Positions 1 through 9,992 of a stretch of DNA of 30,997 nt are shown here, one piece after another. Made by a program: the position numbers and the translations under genes. Source of the stretch: Cerioporus squamosus (lineage: Eukaryota; Basidiomycota; Agaricomycetes; Polyporales; Polyporaceae); contig JABYQS010000321.1 of the NCBI GenBank assembly GCA_022592435.1, positions 1 through 30,997 on the forward strand, in the 5' to 3' direction. The notes under the pieces are model-generated. The model worked only from the letters and a program-made list of their open reading frames with translations, did not search any database and was not told where the DNA came from. Position 1 is the first letter of the stretch; the number at the start of each line of letters is the position of its first letter.

Positions 1-2471
1 GATAGAGCTTGGATCATCAGCGGCAAAATGTATTCCTCCAGGCTGCGCCCCCTGCACATGCAGCCACGTCGACGATGCTGTCGAAGAACGCATACCGCAG
101 CAGCCAGTCACGATCGTTCAAGTACGTGATCATATGGCTGAGCAGCACGTCATTCGTCTTCTGTCGCCCAAGGAAGATGCACAGGGATGAGATGTTATGG
201 AGGACCGCGCGCTTCACGACACTGGACGGGTCAACGAGCAGCGTGGCGAGGTGCTCTTCCACGCTGTTCTGGAGGTCGTTCATGCTCGCATCATATGAAA
301 CCTTGTGGGATGTGAGGATCATCGGGTGTCAGTGAGCAGCTGGCTGCTGGAGAGCGCTTACCTCAAAGTGGGCCTCGTCATACTCCTGCGTGTCCGGCGA
401 GAGCTTGTAGGAGCCATGGGCCTTGAGTGCCTGTCCCATTTCCAGATATCGAACCGCTGTATCCGCGAGCGGTACGATAATCTGAGCGTATATGCAGCGA
501 ACGAGCACCTCCGGGTCGCGCACAAGATGGGCGATGGCAGGGATGATGTACTCGGGGAATATGGCCGCATTTGACGGGGTGATGACTGTGACGCATCAGG
601 ACCTGCATTAGAGTGCGAAGGGCAGCTGCGCGAACAATGGCCGCATCGTCATGCAGGAGGTCGACTATGTAAGGGACCATCCGGTCGAGCTTAGCTCTCG
701 TCGGTGAGGTGAGAAGAGAGCGCAAGGAAGACATCCAACGCGCGGACTTTCGAGCTCGGAAGGTAGCAGTTTCGGATGTTCGCGCACATAAGAGACAGGA
801 TGATGAGCGCAGGACCGTCTGGGCGCATGTCAGTTGCATTGATATGCTTGGTGTCATAGAGTGTACCTTCAGCCGCCGCTCGTTTCCCTGCGGACCATGC
901 ACTGTGCAACTTGCTTTCGCGGTTCGGAATGTTGAGTTCGACAGGAAGCACATCCTAGAGAGACAGGTGAGGACGCATATAGCTGGACGCGATGATTCAC
1001 CTACATGGAACGGACGCGTCGAAACCAACTGCGGCGTGTAGTCAACCTTCACGTCCATCACGGTCTCTTCAGCCGTCTCGTTTATGAGATATGGCTCGAC
1101 GCTCTCATAGTCCGCCCATATTCGTTCCATCCGGTGGTCAGAGTCGCTCGGAAGAGGGTCACTGGGCATGTCGCCATTCAACGCAGTGCTGGATGAGCTC
1201 GCAGGCACTGCGCCCTTGTGCGCGGAGACAGTTGTCGTGGAAGGACCAGCAGAGAGTAGTGGAGGTGGAGAACAGAGAAGGCGAGTTGACTTCATTCACG
1301 GACGAGACATAGTTATGCAGGAACGAGTAGAAACACTCCGGGAAGACCGTCCCTCGTGAAGTGTGCAGGAGCGTGTCGAATGTGGGCCGCGTCGAGGCGT
1401 CAATGGCTATCATTTGTTTGATGAGTTGCTAAAAGCGCGAGTCAGCAAGAGAGCGCGGCGCGGCGGAAAGCTGGACTTACCCTGACACCCTCGTCCTCCA
1501 CAGCCGTCAACTGAGTGTCCACTTTCAATTCTCCTTCGCGATACTTGAAGAGCTCGCTGAGAGTGAACAGCGGCTTGCCCTCCAAGAACAACTCCGCAAT
1601 CACGCAGCCTGCTGCTGAAGCAGTCCATCGCCTCCGTGACCTTCCCGTCCCTCTTCCCTTCACCATCCTCGGTGGCCAGCTTCGACTTCTTCGCGCTGAT
1701 GTCGAAATTGTCGCTCGCAGTGTAGAACCGTTCAGGAGCAATGTAACAGGAGCGTCGACCAGAGGTGTCGAAGAAGAAGGAGAAGTCAGGGGTCGTCCAG
1801 GGGAGGTACGTCGGCTTGTACGACGCAAAGTCCGAGACAAAGACCCAGTTCCAGGACGTCACGAGGATGTTCTCGGACTTTATGTCGCCGTGTGAGACCT
1901 TGCGATTCCGCGCATCGCGGAGGGCGTTGAGTATCTGGAACGCGATCCACTTCTTCTCGACCAAACTCAGGAATGGCCGTGTGCTGGCGCGCACATGAGT
2001 GCGAGTGGGGACGAGATGTGCACGTAACGACGCACCTAATTCTGTCGTAAAGGTTGCTCGCCACCCACTGTCGTATCACGTATCCCGCCTTGTCCGTCTC
2101 CACAAAGGACTGGTAGCCATACACGTTCGGGATATCCGCCAACGCCTCTCGTTCCACTTCGAACTGTCAGAGACAGAGATGTGCACTCGGAAGTAAGCTA
2201 CGTACTCTTCAACCTCCTGTGGTACTTCCTCAAGCTCAGTCCGGGGTCCGGCTTGATGAATATCTTGACCACCAAATATCCATTCTTGTGCCGACACTTT
2301 ACGGTCTTGAGAAACCGCGCAGAGCCAAGACTATGGCTGTAGATAGGTGACACCAAAACCGAACGCAGCACGAACCACGTACCTCCGTTCGTACACCACG
2401 TCCCCTCCCAGTTCAGCCACAAAGGAGTCCAGCGCGCCGCTCGTGCGGGTCAGAGATTGCGCGTTGCCCAT
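1..2471 (-). CDS. VPS15: VPS15 (PI3-kinase regulatory subunit, pseudokinase plus HEAT repeats), 5' part, frameshifted
   Basis: VPS15 is the scaffold of the class III PI3-kinase VPS34 complex, which acts on endosomes and autophagosomes. The gene starts at 2471 with MGN, a typical N-myristoylation start. Exons 2383-2471, 2206-2336 and 2036-2156 and an exon starting at 1983 join in frame. Kinase-domain landmarks are LVVKIFIKPDPG, the catalytic HGDIKSEN (family-typical HGD instead of HRD), SDFAS in place of DFG, and CYIAPERFYTASDN. HEAT-repeat segments follow, for example KLDRMVPYIVDLLHDDAAIV and DRDWLLRYAFFDSIVDVAAC. The WD40 part lies beyond the left edge. Protein similarity continues but jumps reading frame at about 1790-1810, 1607-1620, 1225-1290, 691-707, 588-597 and 41-53. 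Identity is very secure; whether this copy is functional is not, because sequence errors could cause the breaks. Confidence 0.92.
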
Positions 2472-3109
2472 GTTTCAAGTGCAAGAACCATGGACTTCGT
2501 CTTCAGAGCGAGGCAACAACAGCAGCACAGTATTGAAGGGAGGAGGCGATGGTGGTGGAGGAGGAAGAGGTCAAATACGCGATGCTGCCTTCTGCTGCCT
2601 CTACCCACTGCCGGGAATTGCCGAGCCGCACATACATACCTGATGGCATTGAATTACGCAGGCGGTTTGGAAGCACAAACATCATGTTTTTACAAATTAG
2701 CAACAGATTAGAACATGTTTAGTTAGTGATGAGGAGAGAACGAGGGAAAGAACGGAGTCGATATGCTACAATGAGCCAGCCTGAGGAGTATGCAGTAGGT
2801 AATAACGTTAGTGCGTTGCAGAGAGGACCATCACGTTACTACAGTGCAAAGAACCGTCTATAACAAAAGATATCCCAAGTCCGAGTCCAAGAGGAAGAGA
2901 CAGAGGCGATGCAACAGGCTAAGGGATATAAGAGCGGTGGACGTGACTGAACTGGATGCGGCGAACAATGACGGAAACGAATACATGATGGCAAAACCCA
3001 AATCGGCGGAAGTGGTCACACTCCGGGAGTGGTGTTGCTCGGGTGAACGATAGCGGTATGGTGTAGGAAGAATGATTGACCGCAGACTGTTGTTCCACAA
3101 GGGAAGCAG
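2472..3109. other. Intergenic: VPS15 promoter side and 3' flank of the first Hsp20 gene
   Basis: No convincing gene seen. It should hold the VPS15 promoter and the end of the Hsp20 gene. The last Hsp20 exon may extend to about 2940 in one of its frames, but frame changes prevent a firm stop assignment. No clear TATA box was identified upstream of VPS15. Confidence 0.4.
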
Positions 3110-3770
3110 GGTCCCGCGGCCAGGAATCGTCAGCATGCCTTCAACGAGGGTGCTGCGGACATGTACAGCCTAGCAGGACAGGAAACTAGTCAGACGGCGG
3201 AACAAACTGACGCACGACTAGTCAGACTCACGTTGACACCAGTTTGGGATGTTGATCTCGCGACGGAACTTGCCATACTTGAGCTCGCGCACGGGGTACA
3301 GCGCGAGTGTGGCGGTCTCAGACTCAGCGTCCGCTCTCGGCTCCGAGGACGAGTTCGCGCTTGCATTCCCGCTGATGTGGAGGTGAGGCCCGGTGCGCTC
3401 GCCCTCGACGATCAGGCGACCATGCTCTATCCGCACGGACAGATGCTCGGCCTTCACGCCGGGCACCTCGAGCATGGCGGTGATGTATGGTTGCCCGGAT
3501 CATCACACAGGTCCATCCTGAGAGCATGCCACATATGTTAGGATTCGTGTTCACGAGCCGGGGCGAGACGTAGACGTACCTAGGCATGAAGACGCCAGTC
3601 CTCTTCTGCTGCACCCTCTGCCTCTGCAGCTCGATGTACGCTCGGGCGAGCATGCGGTCCAAGTCGCGGTAGCGCGGGTCCTCCTTCTGCGCCTGCATCA
3701 TCTTCTGCACCTTCGTCGACGCCGCACGGAAATTTGTGTATGCTGGGAGTGTGGTGTACTGAGGAGACAT
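3110..3770 (-). CDS. Small heat shock protein (Hsp20/alpha-crystallin), frameshifted copy
   Basis: Hsp20 proteins are cytosolic ATP-independent chaperones that hold unfolding proteins. The start is at 3770 (MSPQYTTLPAY). Exon 1 (3580-3770) ends in MPR, and a 62-base intron (3518-3579) leads to exon 2. The alpha-crystallin core is visible: MLEVPGVKAEHLSVRIEHGR, LIVEGERTG and VRELKYGKFRREINIP. A third exon near 3169 contains the C-terminal strand signature VEGMLTI followed by WPR-type codons in another frame. The paralogue at 7243 has the same first-intron position and phase after PR. Here GGCAACC-ATACATC lacks one C compared with the paralogue's GGCAACCCA, shifting the frame before the core. 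The last exon also needs further one-base corrections. The 3' end is approximate. It may be a decayed duplicate or carry sequence errors. Confidence 0.82.
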
Positions 3771-3834
3771 CAGGGAAGTAATATGCGCCTGTCTGCGGCG
3801 GGGGATTGTAAGCTGGGTTTTGGGAGAGCAGCGG

Positions 3835-3842
3835 TTTATATA
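3835..3842 (-). promoter_or_regulatory. TATA box of first Hsp20 gene
   Basis: TATATAAA on the minus strand, 65 bases upstream of the ATG at 3770. It is a good match to the consensus at a plausible distance. No clear heat shock element was found nearby. Confidence 0.55.
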
Positions 3843-5299
3843 CCTTCGGTGACTCAAATGTTTAAGATCTGGTATAACGATCTGGCGTACCCCGCAATAT
3901 GATTCCGTTGCCTTCTTTGGACCGGTCTCTCCAAGCCAGGACGGGTCATGACTCGACCCGTGCCGATACACGTCCTCCCTTCCCTCTCGCATCGAGGTTA
4001 CCGCCGAGAGTTGCGGTGTGATTCTGACATCTGGAAGTCATCGCCGTTGAGGATGATAAAGCAAACCCTCTCGCAAGTCGGCGGAGGTGAGTAAGAACCG
4101 CTGAAGCTGTGCGGCTAACGGCGCCTCGTTTATCCGAATGCTTCCGCAGTCGGGCGTCTCGCTCAGCTTGCGCGTCTTGGCATATTCCAAACAATCCCGA
4201 TTCTGTACGAACGTCCGTTACTCGACGCGGAGTGCGAGATGGACTAGCAGTGAGTACTGATGAGTCAAGGGAAGGGAAAGACGCACCTGTGTTGCCTTGA
4301 CTTTGCTGTGTAAGCTGCAGCAAGTACTGAAAAATACCTCCGACGCGGCATCGGACCGAGATGACGACGAGTATGGTTGCCTCCGAACGGCGAATACGTG
4401 TACGATGCCGTGTTATGTTCGGCCAGGGTGCTGCGGCAACTTGGGCATACTGAACACAAGGTGGGTGAACAGCACAGCATGGAAGGAACATACGGAACTG
4501 ACTTGACTCAGTAGGACCGCGGCGGAATCCGATGCACTGTGTTGATAGAAAGGATGCGGAGCCTTGCTAGCTAAGATAACCTCGTGCCACTACTCCGACT
4601 TCGGAGTAAGTGCCTGGATCTCACTAGACAGCTGCGGAAAATCAACATACATGTGTTAGAGGATGATTGACAAGGAGTGGGCTTGAGGCAGGGCTCCGTT
4701 ATTCGTGTACACGTCCGCAGTTCGACTGCAGTCCGAATTGCGAGATAGTACCACTCGTCGGCGACCTGCAGCGGTGAACACGTCCTGCATCTGTCAACCC
4801 ACCGTCCCTGAGGAGATTCCACGTCGATCATTGTTGGCCTCTTTACGTGCACCCAAACCATGTTCGAGTATAGGACAACGGGGCTCATGACACATGTCGA
4901 GTCGCATGGTTCTCTGGCGATGTTGTGACCCAGGCAGCGACGTGTGAGCTGCACCAGAGGAAGTGGAGAAAGCTGCACGCCAGAGCGACCGAATCATTCC
5001 TTCCCACTGCATCGCATGCGAGCGATATCCACGGCCGGCCGCAGCACATAGCGGTGTTCTTGAGGACGATAATTGAATAATGATAGGAGCATACGTGTCC
5101 AAACTAACGATTGACAGCGGATAGTGGAGGGAAGGAGAGTATCGGCAGCTATAGGGCGGCCGTGAGTCGCAAGGAGTCAACACGCGCATATATGCACGCC
5201 TACTTATGTCCTACGAATGAGGCAAGTTAGTGGACTCGGTCACATACGACACTGAACGGCTCAAGCATACCATCGCCCAGGTATATGCAGTGACTCGTC
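3843..5299. other. Intergenic, about 1.45 kb, nothing recognised
   Basis: Contains a 181-codon open frame on the minus strand (3946-4491) and shorter ones. None shows recognisable domains, splice-consistent extension or codon choice like the real neighbours, so I regard them as chance frames. It should contain the rest of the Hsp20 promoter and the OST4 3' flank. Confidence 0.4.
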
Positions 5300-5434
5300 T
5301 CATTGCGAGACTGCCTGTCCGTTCCTGGCGAGCTGGCGCGAGTTGACAGCGACGAAGTGGTACAGGACCACCGTGAGCATCGCCAGTGCCCCGAGAGAGT
5401 TCGCGAGATTGTACAACGTGGTGTTTGAGATCAT
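5300..5434 (-). CDS. OST4: OST4, oligosaccharyltransferase subunit (44 aa)
   Basis: Ost4 is a tiny single-span subunit of the ER oligosaccharyltransferase that transfers N-glycans to proteins; it stabilises the catalytic Stt3 subunit. The uninterrupted 44-codon frame begins MISNTTLYNLANSLG, continues through one hydrophobic segment (ALAMLTVVLYHFVAV) and has a short polar tail ending AVSQ. The family's hallmarks are the MIS start, a length of about 35-50 residues, and one N-terminal helix ending in YHF/YHA; all are present. It is divergent from QCR8 with 261 bases between the two start codons, so the pair probably shares a promoter. Short length limits statistical support, but the whole-protein pattern is distinctive. 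Confidence 0.82.
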   Translation of the reverse strand: MISNTTLYNLANSLGALAMLTVVLYHFVAVNSRQLARNGQAVSQ

Positions 5435-5695
5435 TCTGTCCGTCTGCAGCGTCGAGAACGACGAATAGACCGTTGAGCAGCGAGCAGAAGGGTATTGGGA
5501 ACGAGCAGGACGAACCTGACGTCGTGGTCGCCGTCAACCTGGTGTTTGGCCGTATTTGGCGCGTGGCGACGGGAGTCTGGGCGCCGGCGTCGGGACGCTC
5601 GCGACCTGACCCGATTCTGGACGACGAGCACGACGTGCAGTTCACTTTCTTTCACCACCACCTACCACCCCGCGTAACGCCTAAAGTCTGCGACG

Positions 5696-6366
5696 ATGAG
5701 GCCTACGGAGATTCGCCGAAGTGAGATGCCTGGCCGTGAGTGATTCATCAGTGTCGTGCACTGTTCAGCGAAAGCTGATTATATGCGTGTGCTTCAGCCA
5801 AGGTTTACGTGAGTACCGCGTCTTATCGTCGTGGCGAGGTTGTGCTGGCAGGGGAGGGAGAGCAAGAGGGCGGAGAGCCGTTGGGGACGGGGTCCGGACG
5901 TGGTCGCTGACGGTCATGTTCTGCAGAACCTTTGGTGGGGCGACAGGGGTGTGCAGAAGCAGAAGGGCATCATCTCGTACGGTGCGTGCTTGCGTACTCG
6001 TTCAAGAGGTCCATGAAGTGCTCAATGGTATACTTTGCGCCCTCACCGAACATGCCCGTCATCTACCGGATGGTACTCCTGCGCCCTTCTTCCGACGACA
6101 TCCAGGCGTGTCGCCCTTCCGGCAACGCGCTGCGAAGAACTTGATCACGAGCTACATCTTCAATGGCTACCGCCGCCTCTCCTCTGAGCTCGTCTTCTGG
6201 GTTATCCCCTTCGCCCTCGGTTCGTCCTCACCCGCGTCTCTGTGACATCTTCGGAAGACAAGTACTCACTGTCTTCATAGGTTACGGCACGTACGCGTGG
6301 GCGAAGCGCTACGATGCGTGGCAGAACAGCAAGGCGGCGCACGTTGCGGGCCACGGCGCGCACTGA
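5696..6366 (+). CDS. QCR8: QCR8, cytochrome bc1 complex subunit 8
   Basis: Subunit 8 (ubiquinone-binding protein QP-C) of mitochondrial respiratory complex III, in the inner membrane. Five exons join without a frame break: 5696-5735, 5798-5808 (only 11 bases), 5927-5981, 6106-6219 and 6281-6366, giving 101 residues. The product starts MRPTEIRRSEMPGPKVYN and continues LWWGDRGVQKQKGIISYGVSP, a conserved N-terminal block. It then has a predicted transmembrane helix (ELVFWVIPFALGYGTYAWA) followed by KRYDAWQNSKAAH. Length and order fit the family (about 95-110 residues). All splice sites are GT..AG with GTGAGT, GTGCGT or GTTCGT donors. The exact match of every junction to the expected protein makes the model secure. 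Confidence 0.95.
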
Positions 6367-7153
6367 GAAGCATAGAACAGGTGTACCGCCCCGGAACCAT
6401 GTCCCTTCCTGTAGAGCCGGTGCTTAATTCCACGTTCTGTCTACGCCTCTGCGTCACTATCGCTCGAGCTGGGTATGAATTGGGTACAAGCATCGTGGCC
6501 GACCCTTGTGACACTTTGCACGCCGCATGTGGTACGTTCCGGTATTTCCCGACGACATCTCAAAGCTATAGTACATGCTGCGCGAGCCGAGGACAGTGCA
6601 GCATGCAAGGCTCCCATGCCGCGGTTACACAGATACCTGATGAGTGCTCCTGGGTTATCTGGCACTGGCTTGCGAAGTTGCTCTCGTATATTCTGACTCA
6701 GGGCGCAGAGCGCTCAGTTTTGGTCTCCGACCTCTCTCGTCTTTCGGGAACCCTGCAGCACCAATACCACCATCCCAGCACCATCCTATAGGACGCTGCC
6801 GACATGTATCGGTGAGCAATGCTAGCTTCGGAATCATGCCCATGACGCGAACTGACATGTCGGTTAGCAGACGAAGGCGTCATTGACCTGTTGACGATGT
6901 CATTATCAGATCGTTGGGTCTCCCGTGTCAGAAACATTCTACTAATATTGACCATTCGGGCTCTCTGCTATCAGAGACCGTTGCAGCAACGATGCCTTCG
7001 TCAAGTAATGACTCGCAATATATAATGTTGTTTCATGTTGACTCTCCCATGGGCGCTAAGTCGCTGTGGTCCAGTCCTGGCCAGCGACCGAGTCACAAAC
7101 TGCAGCTTGAGGCAGCAGCTCTCCTCCATTCCTTCTGAGTCAGTCTGTAGGAG
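6367..7153. other. Intergenic between QCR8 and the second Hsp20 gene
   Basis: Short overlapping frames on both strands (for example 6297-6791 and 6698-6955) have no recognisable protein content. The right end should contain the Hsp20 promoter. I looked for paired nGAAnnTTCn heat shock elements and saw no convincing array. Confidence 0.4.
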
Positions 7154-7160
7154 TATATAA
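7154..7160 (+). promoter_or_regulatory. TATA box of second Hsp20 gene
   Basis: TATATAA lies 83 bases upstream of the ATG at 7243, followed by a CT-rich stretch that is usual just before fungal start codons. Confidence 0.6.
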
Positions 7161-7242
7161 CCAAGGTCTCTCGTGTCCCGGTCTCTTCCGTCACACAAGA
7201 CACGCTTCACCCTGCGCCGTCCCAAGCCCACCGTCTTCCCCG

Positions 7243-7997
7243 ATGCCCGTCCACCCTCCGCGTTTCAAGTCTTCGTCAGTGTTGGAGAAACGACTTCGAC
7301 GGACCTTATCTGCCGATGAAACGCTCCGAATCGCTGCATACACCCGTGCTCTGAAGGCCCGTCGGACGCAGCAGCGTATTTATAAGCCTAGGTCAGTCAT
7401 CCCGATTCCAACCGTATATGCTCGGAAACCGCTTTCAGTTTGCTGATACATTGTACGCGTATGTAGAATGGAGCTGTGGGATGACGGAGGCAACCCACTC
7501 ATCACCGCCGTCTTCGAGTTGCCGGGCATGGGTCCCAACGAAGTGTCCGTGGACGTAGTCGATGGCCGGCTCGTCATCAGCGGCGAGCGTCGCCAGCATG
7601 CGCGCTCCCAGGCATATGCTGCTCATGGCGACATCGGAGCCGGAGACGAAGACGACAACGCGTCCGGATTTGTCATGGGCCGCTCCTGTGTTCTGCGAGT
7701 TCGGGAGCTCAAGTACGGCTTTTTCCGTCGCGTCGTTGCTGTCCCCGCTGGATGCACCGTAAGTTATCTTTCATAGTTGCTTCTGATGCCAGCTAAGACT
7801 GACTGTTCGTGCAATGGCAGACGAAGGACGTCGAGGCGTCCATGGAGAACGGGATGCTCACTGTGTCATGGCCTCGTGCCCCAATTCAGGTCTTTAGCAA
7901 TGCACCGCATGCTGATACTTTACCCTCCCAAGATACCCTCGCAGTTGTAAGCGACGCTCCTCGGTGCTCAGGTAGTCACTCGTCTCGCTCTATGTAA
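7243..7997 (+). CDS. Small heat shock protein (Hsp20/alpha-crystallin), intact paralogue
   Basis: Predicted cytosolic holdase chaperone of 205 residues. Three exons: 7243-7391, 7467-7758 and 7821-7997, with GTCAGT and GTAAGT donors and TAG/CAG acceptors. The N-terminal arm is basic and helical (EKRLRRTLSADETLRIAAYT). The alpha-crystallin core starts at MELWDDGGNPLITAVFELPG and includes DGRLVISGERR and VRELKYGFFRRVVAVPAGC. The last strand is NGMLTVSWPRAP. An acidic insertion (GDEDDN) sits in the middle of the core, as in other fungal Hsp20 proteins. The C-terminal tail lacks a clear I-x-I motif. It shares intron 1 position and layout with the copy at 3110-3770, so the two arose by duplication and lie in opposite orientation around OST4 and QCR8. 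Confidence 0.93.
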
Positions 7998-8298
7998 CCC
8001 GGATGGATGGATTCCTCGCGCTTCGTTGTCGGACTATTCACCTTATTTCCTCCGCATAATGGATATACTATGTTTAACTATCAAGCTCTCTGCACTCATC
8101 TCCCCACGTCAGCCGTCCAGCTAGGGCTCAATGCGGAGTCTGTGATGTACAGAACCCCGCGATTTCGGAGCTCGAGCGAACGACTACTTCGAGATGCCAG
8201 GGAGAGCCATCTCATCTTTGAGAGATAAGATAAGATTGCCCACTCGTCGCAGGTCCGCGAATCCTGAGGCCTGAGGCACATCTTGTTCACTGACCACC
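7998..8298. other. Intergenic: Hsp20 3' flank and promoter of the DUF3669 gene
   Basis: About 300 bases with no gene. The notable element is a tandem GATA site at 8224-8234, described separately. Confidence 0.4.
8224..8234 (+). promoter_or_regulatory. Tandem GATA-factor sites
   Basis: GATAAGATAAG gives two overlapping-register GATAAG sites five bases apart, 65 bases upstream of the ATG at 8299. GATA factors of fungi (nitrogen, iron and light regulators) bind such sites. Function here is inference from sequence only. Confidence 0.4.
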
Positions 8299-9322
8299 AT
8301 GTCTGCCGTTCACAGTGCTTTGCATCCCGACTCCAAGCCAGTATGCATCGGCCGCGGAAGCTTTGCCCAAGTATGGTCGTTCGCGGGGACGGATGTCGCG
8401 TTCAAAGAGGCCCAACGCGGGGAAGAGGGCGACGACATCGCACGCGAGTTCACAATGTGCGGAGAGGTATACGCTCACTGCCAAGGCGAAACTTTCTTTC
8501 TTGTTCCTCGCGCCGTGGCCCTGTCGATACCATCAGGACTTGGAGAGGACGCCGTGTTCAAACTGTCGGCTCTGCCGGAGAAGACTCTTGTCACGACTCC
8601 AACCCATCGTTGGAAGGCCAGACCGACCGTTTGCGCTGAACAGTTCTCCTCGTTCGGCAATGCTACCTACGCCATGGACCTCGTCCCTCCTCTCCCCGAG
8701 CACGCCGCCACGCGACTCCGCCAGGCCGACTTCCTGCCAGATGCCGCCGCCTCCTCCTCTGGACCGAACTTGTGTCGCCTGTACTTTGGCAAGAAGTACG
8801 GCTCCAGCCGCTCTCGTTTCGCAAACACGCACAACTTCCCTCTGGATTGCGCGCGGTATGAGGCGCTGACGGCGGCTTACCCGGACTTCCAAGTCTCCCC
8901 GGAGGCCATCGCGAGAGGAATAGGCGAGACGCTGGGACGGATCCACCTCTGCGCCGGATATGATGGGAGGGACATCGAGTTTGTGCTCGGCGGGGACGGT
9001 GGAGGAGGGTTTTCTTTCTGGGTCATTGATTTCAACCAGGTATACGTCGGACACGTCATGAATACATGACATTGCTTTGACCTTGACATCCTAGATGCGC
9101 GTGTGGCAGTGGGCCAGCGACATTCATTCACTCGCCGACGTACAGCCTCTGGTCGACTCGTTCTTCATCTATGACCCCTATTATCCTCGACCTCGACCTT
9201 CGGATGCTTTGTACGCAGCTTTCAAAGCCGGGTATCGCAGCGCGTTCAACGTCAGTGTACTCCCTTTTGCGGACAGGTTTCTAGCAGCCATAGAGGCGGA
9301 GCAGGCAGCTCGCGACAACTAG
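8299..9322 (+). CDS. DUF3669-family protein with kinase-like motifs
   Basis: 322-residue protein from two exons (8299-9039 and 9095-9322), joined in phase 0. The centre and C-terminus resemble the fungal DUF3669 family: LCRLYFGKKY, then NTHNFPLDCARYEAL, then the stretch from IGETLGRIHLCAGYDGRD into IEFVL, and FWVIDFNQMRVWQWASD with a tail of paired tyrosines and prolines. The family has no proven function. The N-terminus (CIGRGSFAQVW, then DVAFKEA) looks like a kinase glycine-rich loop and its lysine strand, and IHLCAGYDGRDIEFVL plus VIDFN sit where the catalytic loop and DFG-like motif would be. No signal peptide or membrane segment is seen. The family assignment is from memory of its motifs; the kinase-like fold is an inference. 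Confidence 0.82.
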
Positions 9323-9992
9323 GTAGCAGGTGCGTTGAGCCTTGAGGTGCACTCAATTTGTATCCATCCGCTCATATCACTCACAGACCCAATTGTGAAT
9401 CACCCCTGGGCGCGAGTGGTTATCCCCTTTGTTCCTCGAACCTGGTACAGTCTGATTATGAGCTCGAGCGCGGCATAATAAACCGTGCTTGGCTCTCAGT
9501 GTTACCCTTTGCGTGAGTATAGTCTCTCAGCACTGGGACTATCATGATGTTCTCCGACGCTGACAGGACTTCTCGCAGACCGATCGACAACTCTCCCGAA
9601 GATTCTCGGCAGGCGTACTGAAGCCTCTCCAAGTCCCAGTTCAGCTTGCTGCGGTACTCACTACAATGCGAGGAGATAGGTAGGTCCCGCATAGAACGCC
9701 ATTGCCCGACGCAGGGTCCTGCAATTGTCTGGGAGAATCTTTCATTCTCCAGCATTCTCCGCAGGCGTAGATGAACAGGGTTTCTTCGAGCGGATCTTTA
9801 CCTATCATACAGGCCATCCTGGCTGTCGCTCGTCAAGTCTCGTCATCCCGGACCTTTTTCCCGTACCCTGCGTAAGTGCATATCTGAGTGTTCAACAGTG
9901 GCATGATCTGACGTGGCATTAGAGTGAAACTGCGCAGTACAACTTTCATCCTAGGTGCGACACTCTTATTCTGCGTTCTTCCGCGCTCGATG
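9323..9992. other. Intergenic, unrecognised
   Basis: No gene recognised. A 99-codon minus-strand frame (9456-9755) has no known features. A perfect 7-base inverted repeat, GGAGAAT at 9732-9738 and ATTCTCC at 9744-9750, could form a small hairpin. The segment next to the ThrRS relic may hold more decayed sequence of the same origin, but nothing is legible. Confidence 0.35.

Noticed and set aside
3946..4491. 181-codon minus-strand frame
   Set aside because: No known domain and codon use unlike neighbouring genes.
8299..9322. Possible active protein kinase
   Set aside because: The glycine loop and DFN are suggestive, but no HRD motif or APE motif is present, so I call it DUF3669-like, not a kinase.
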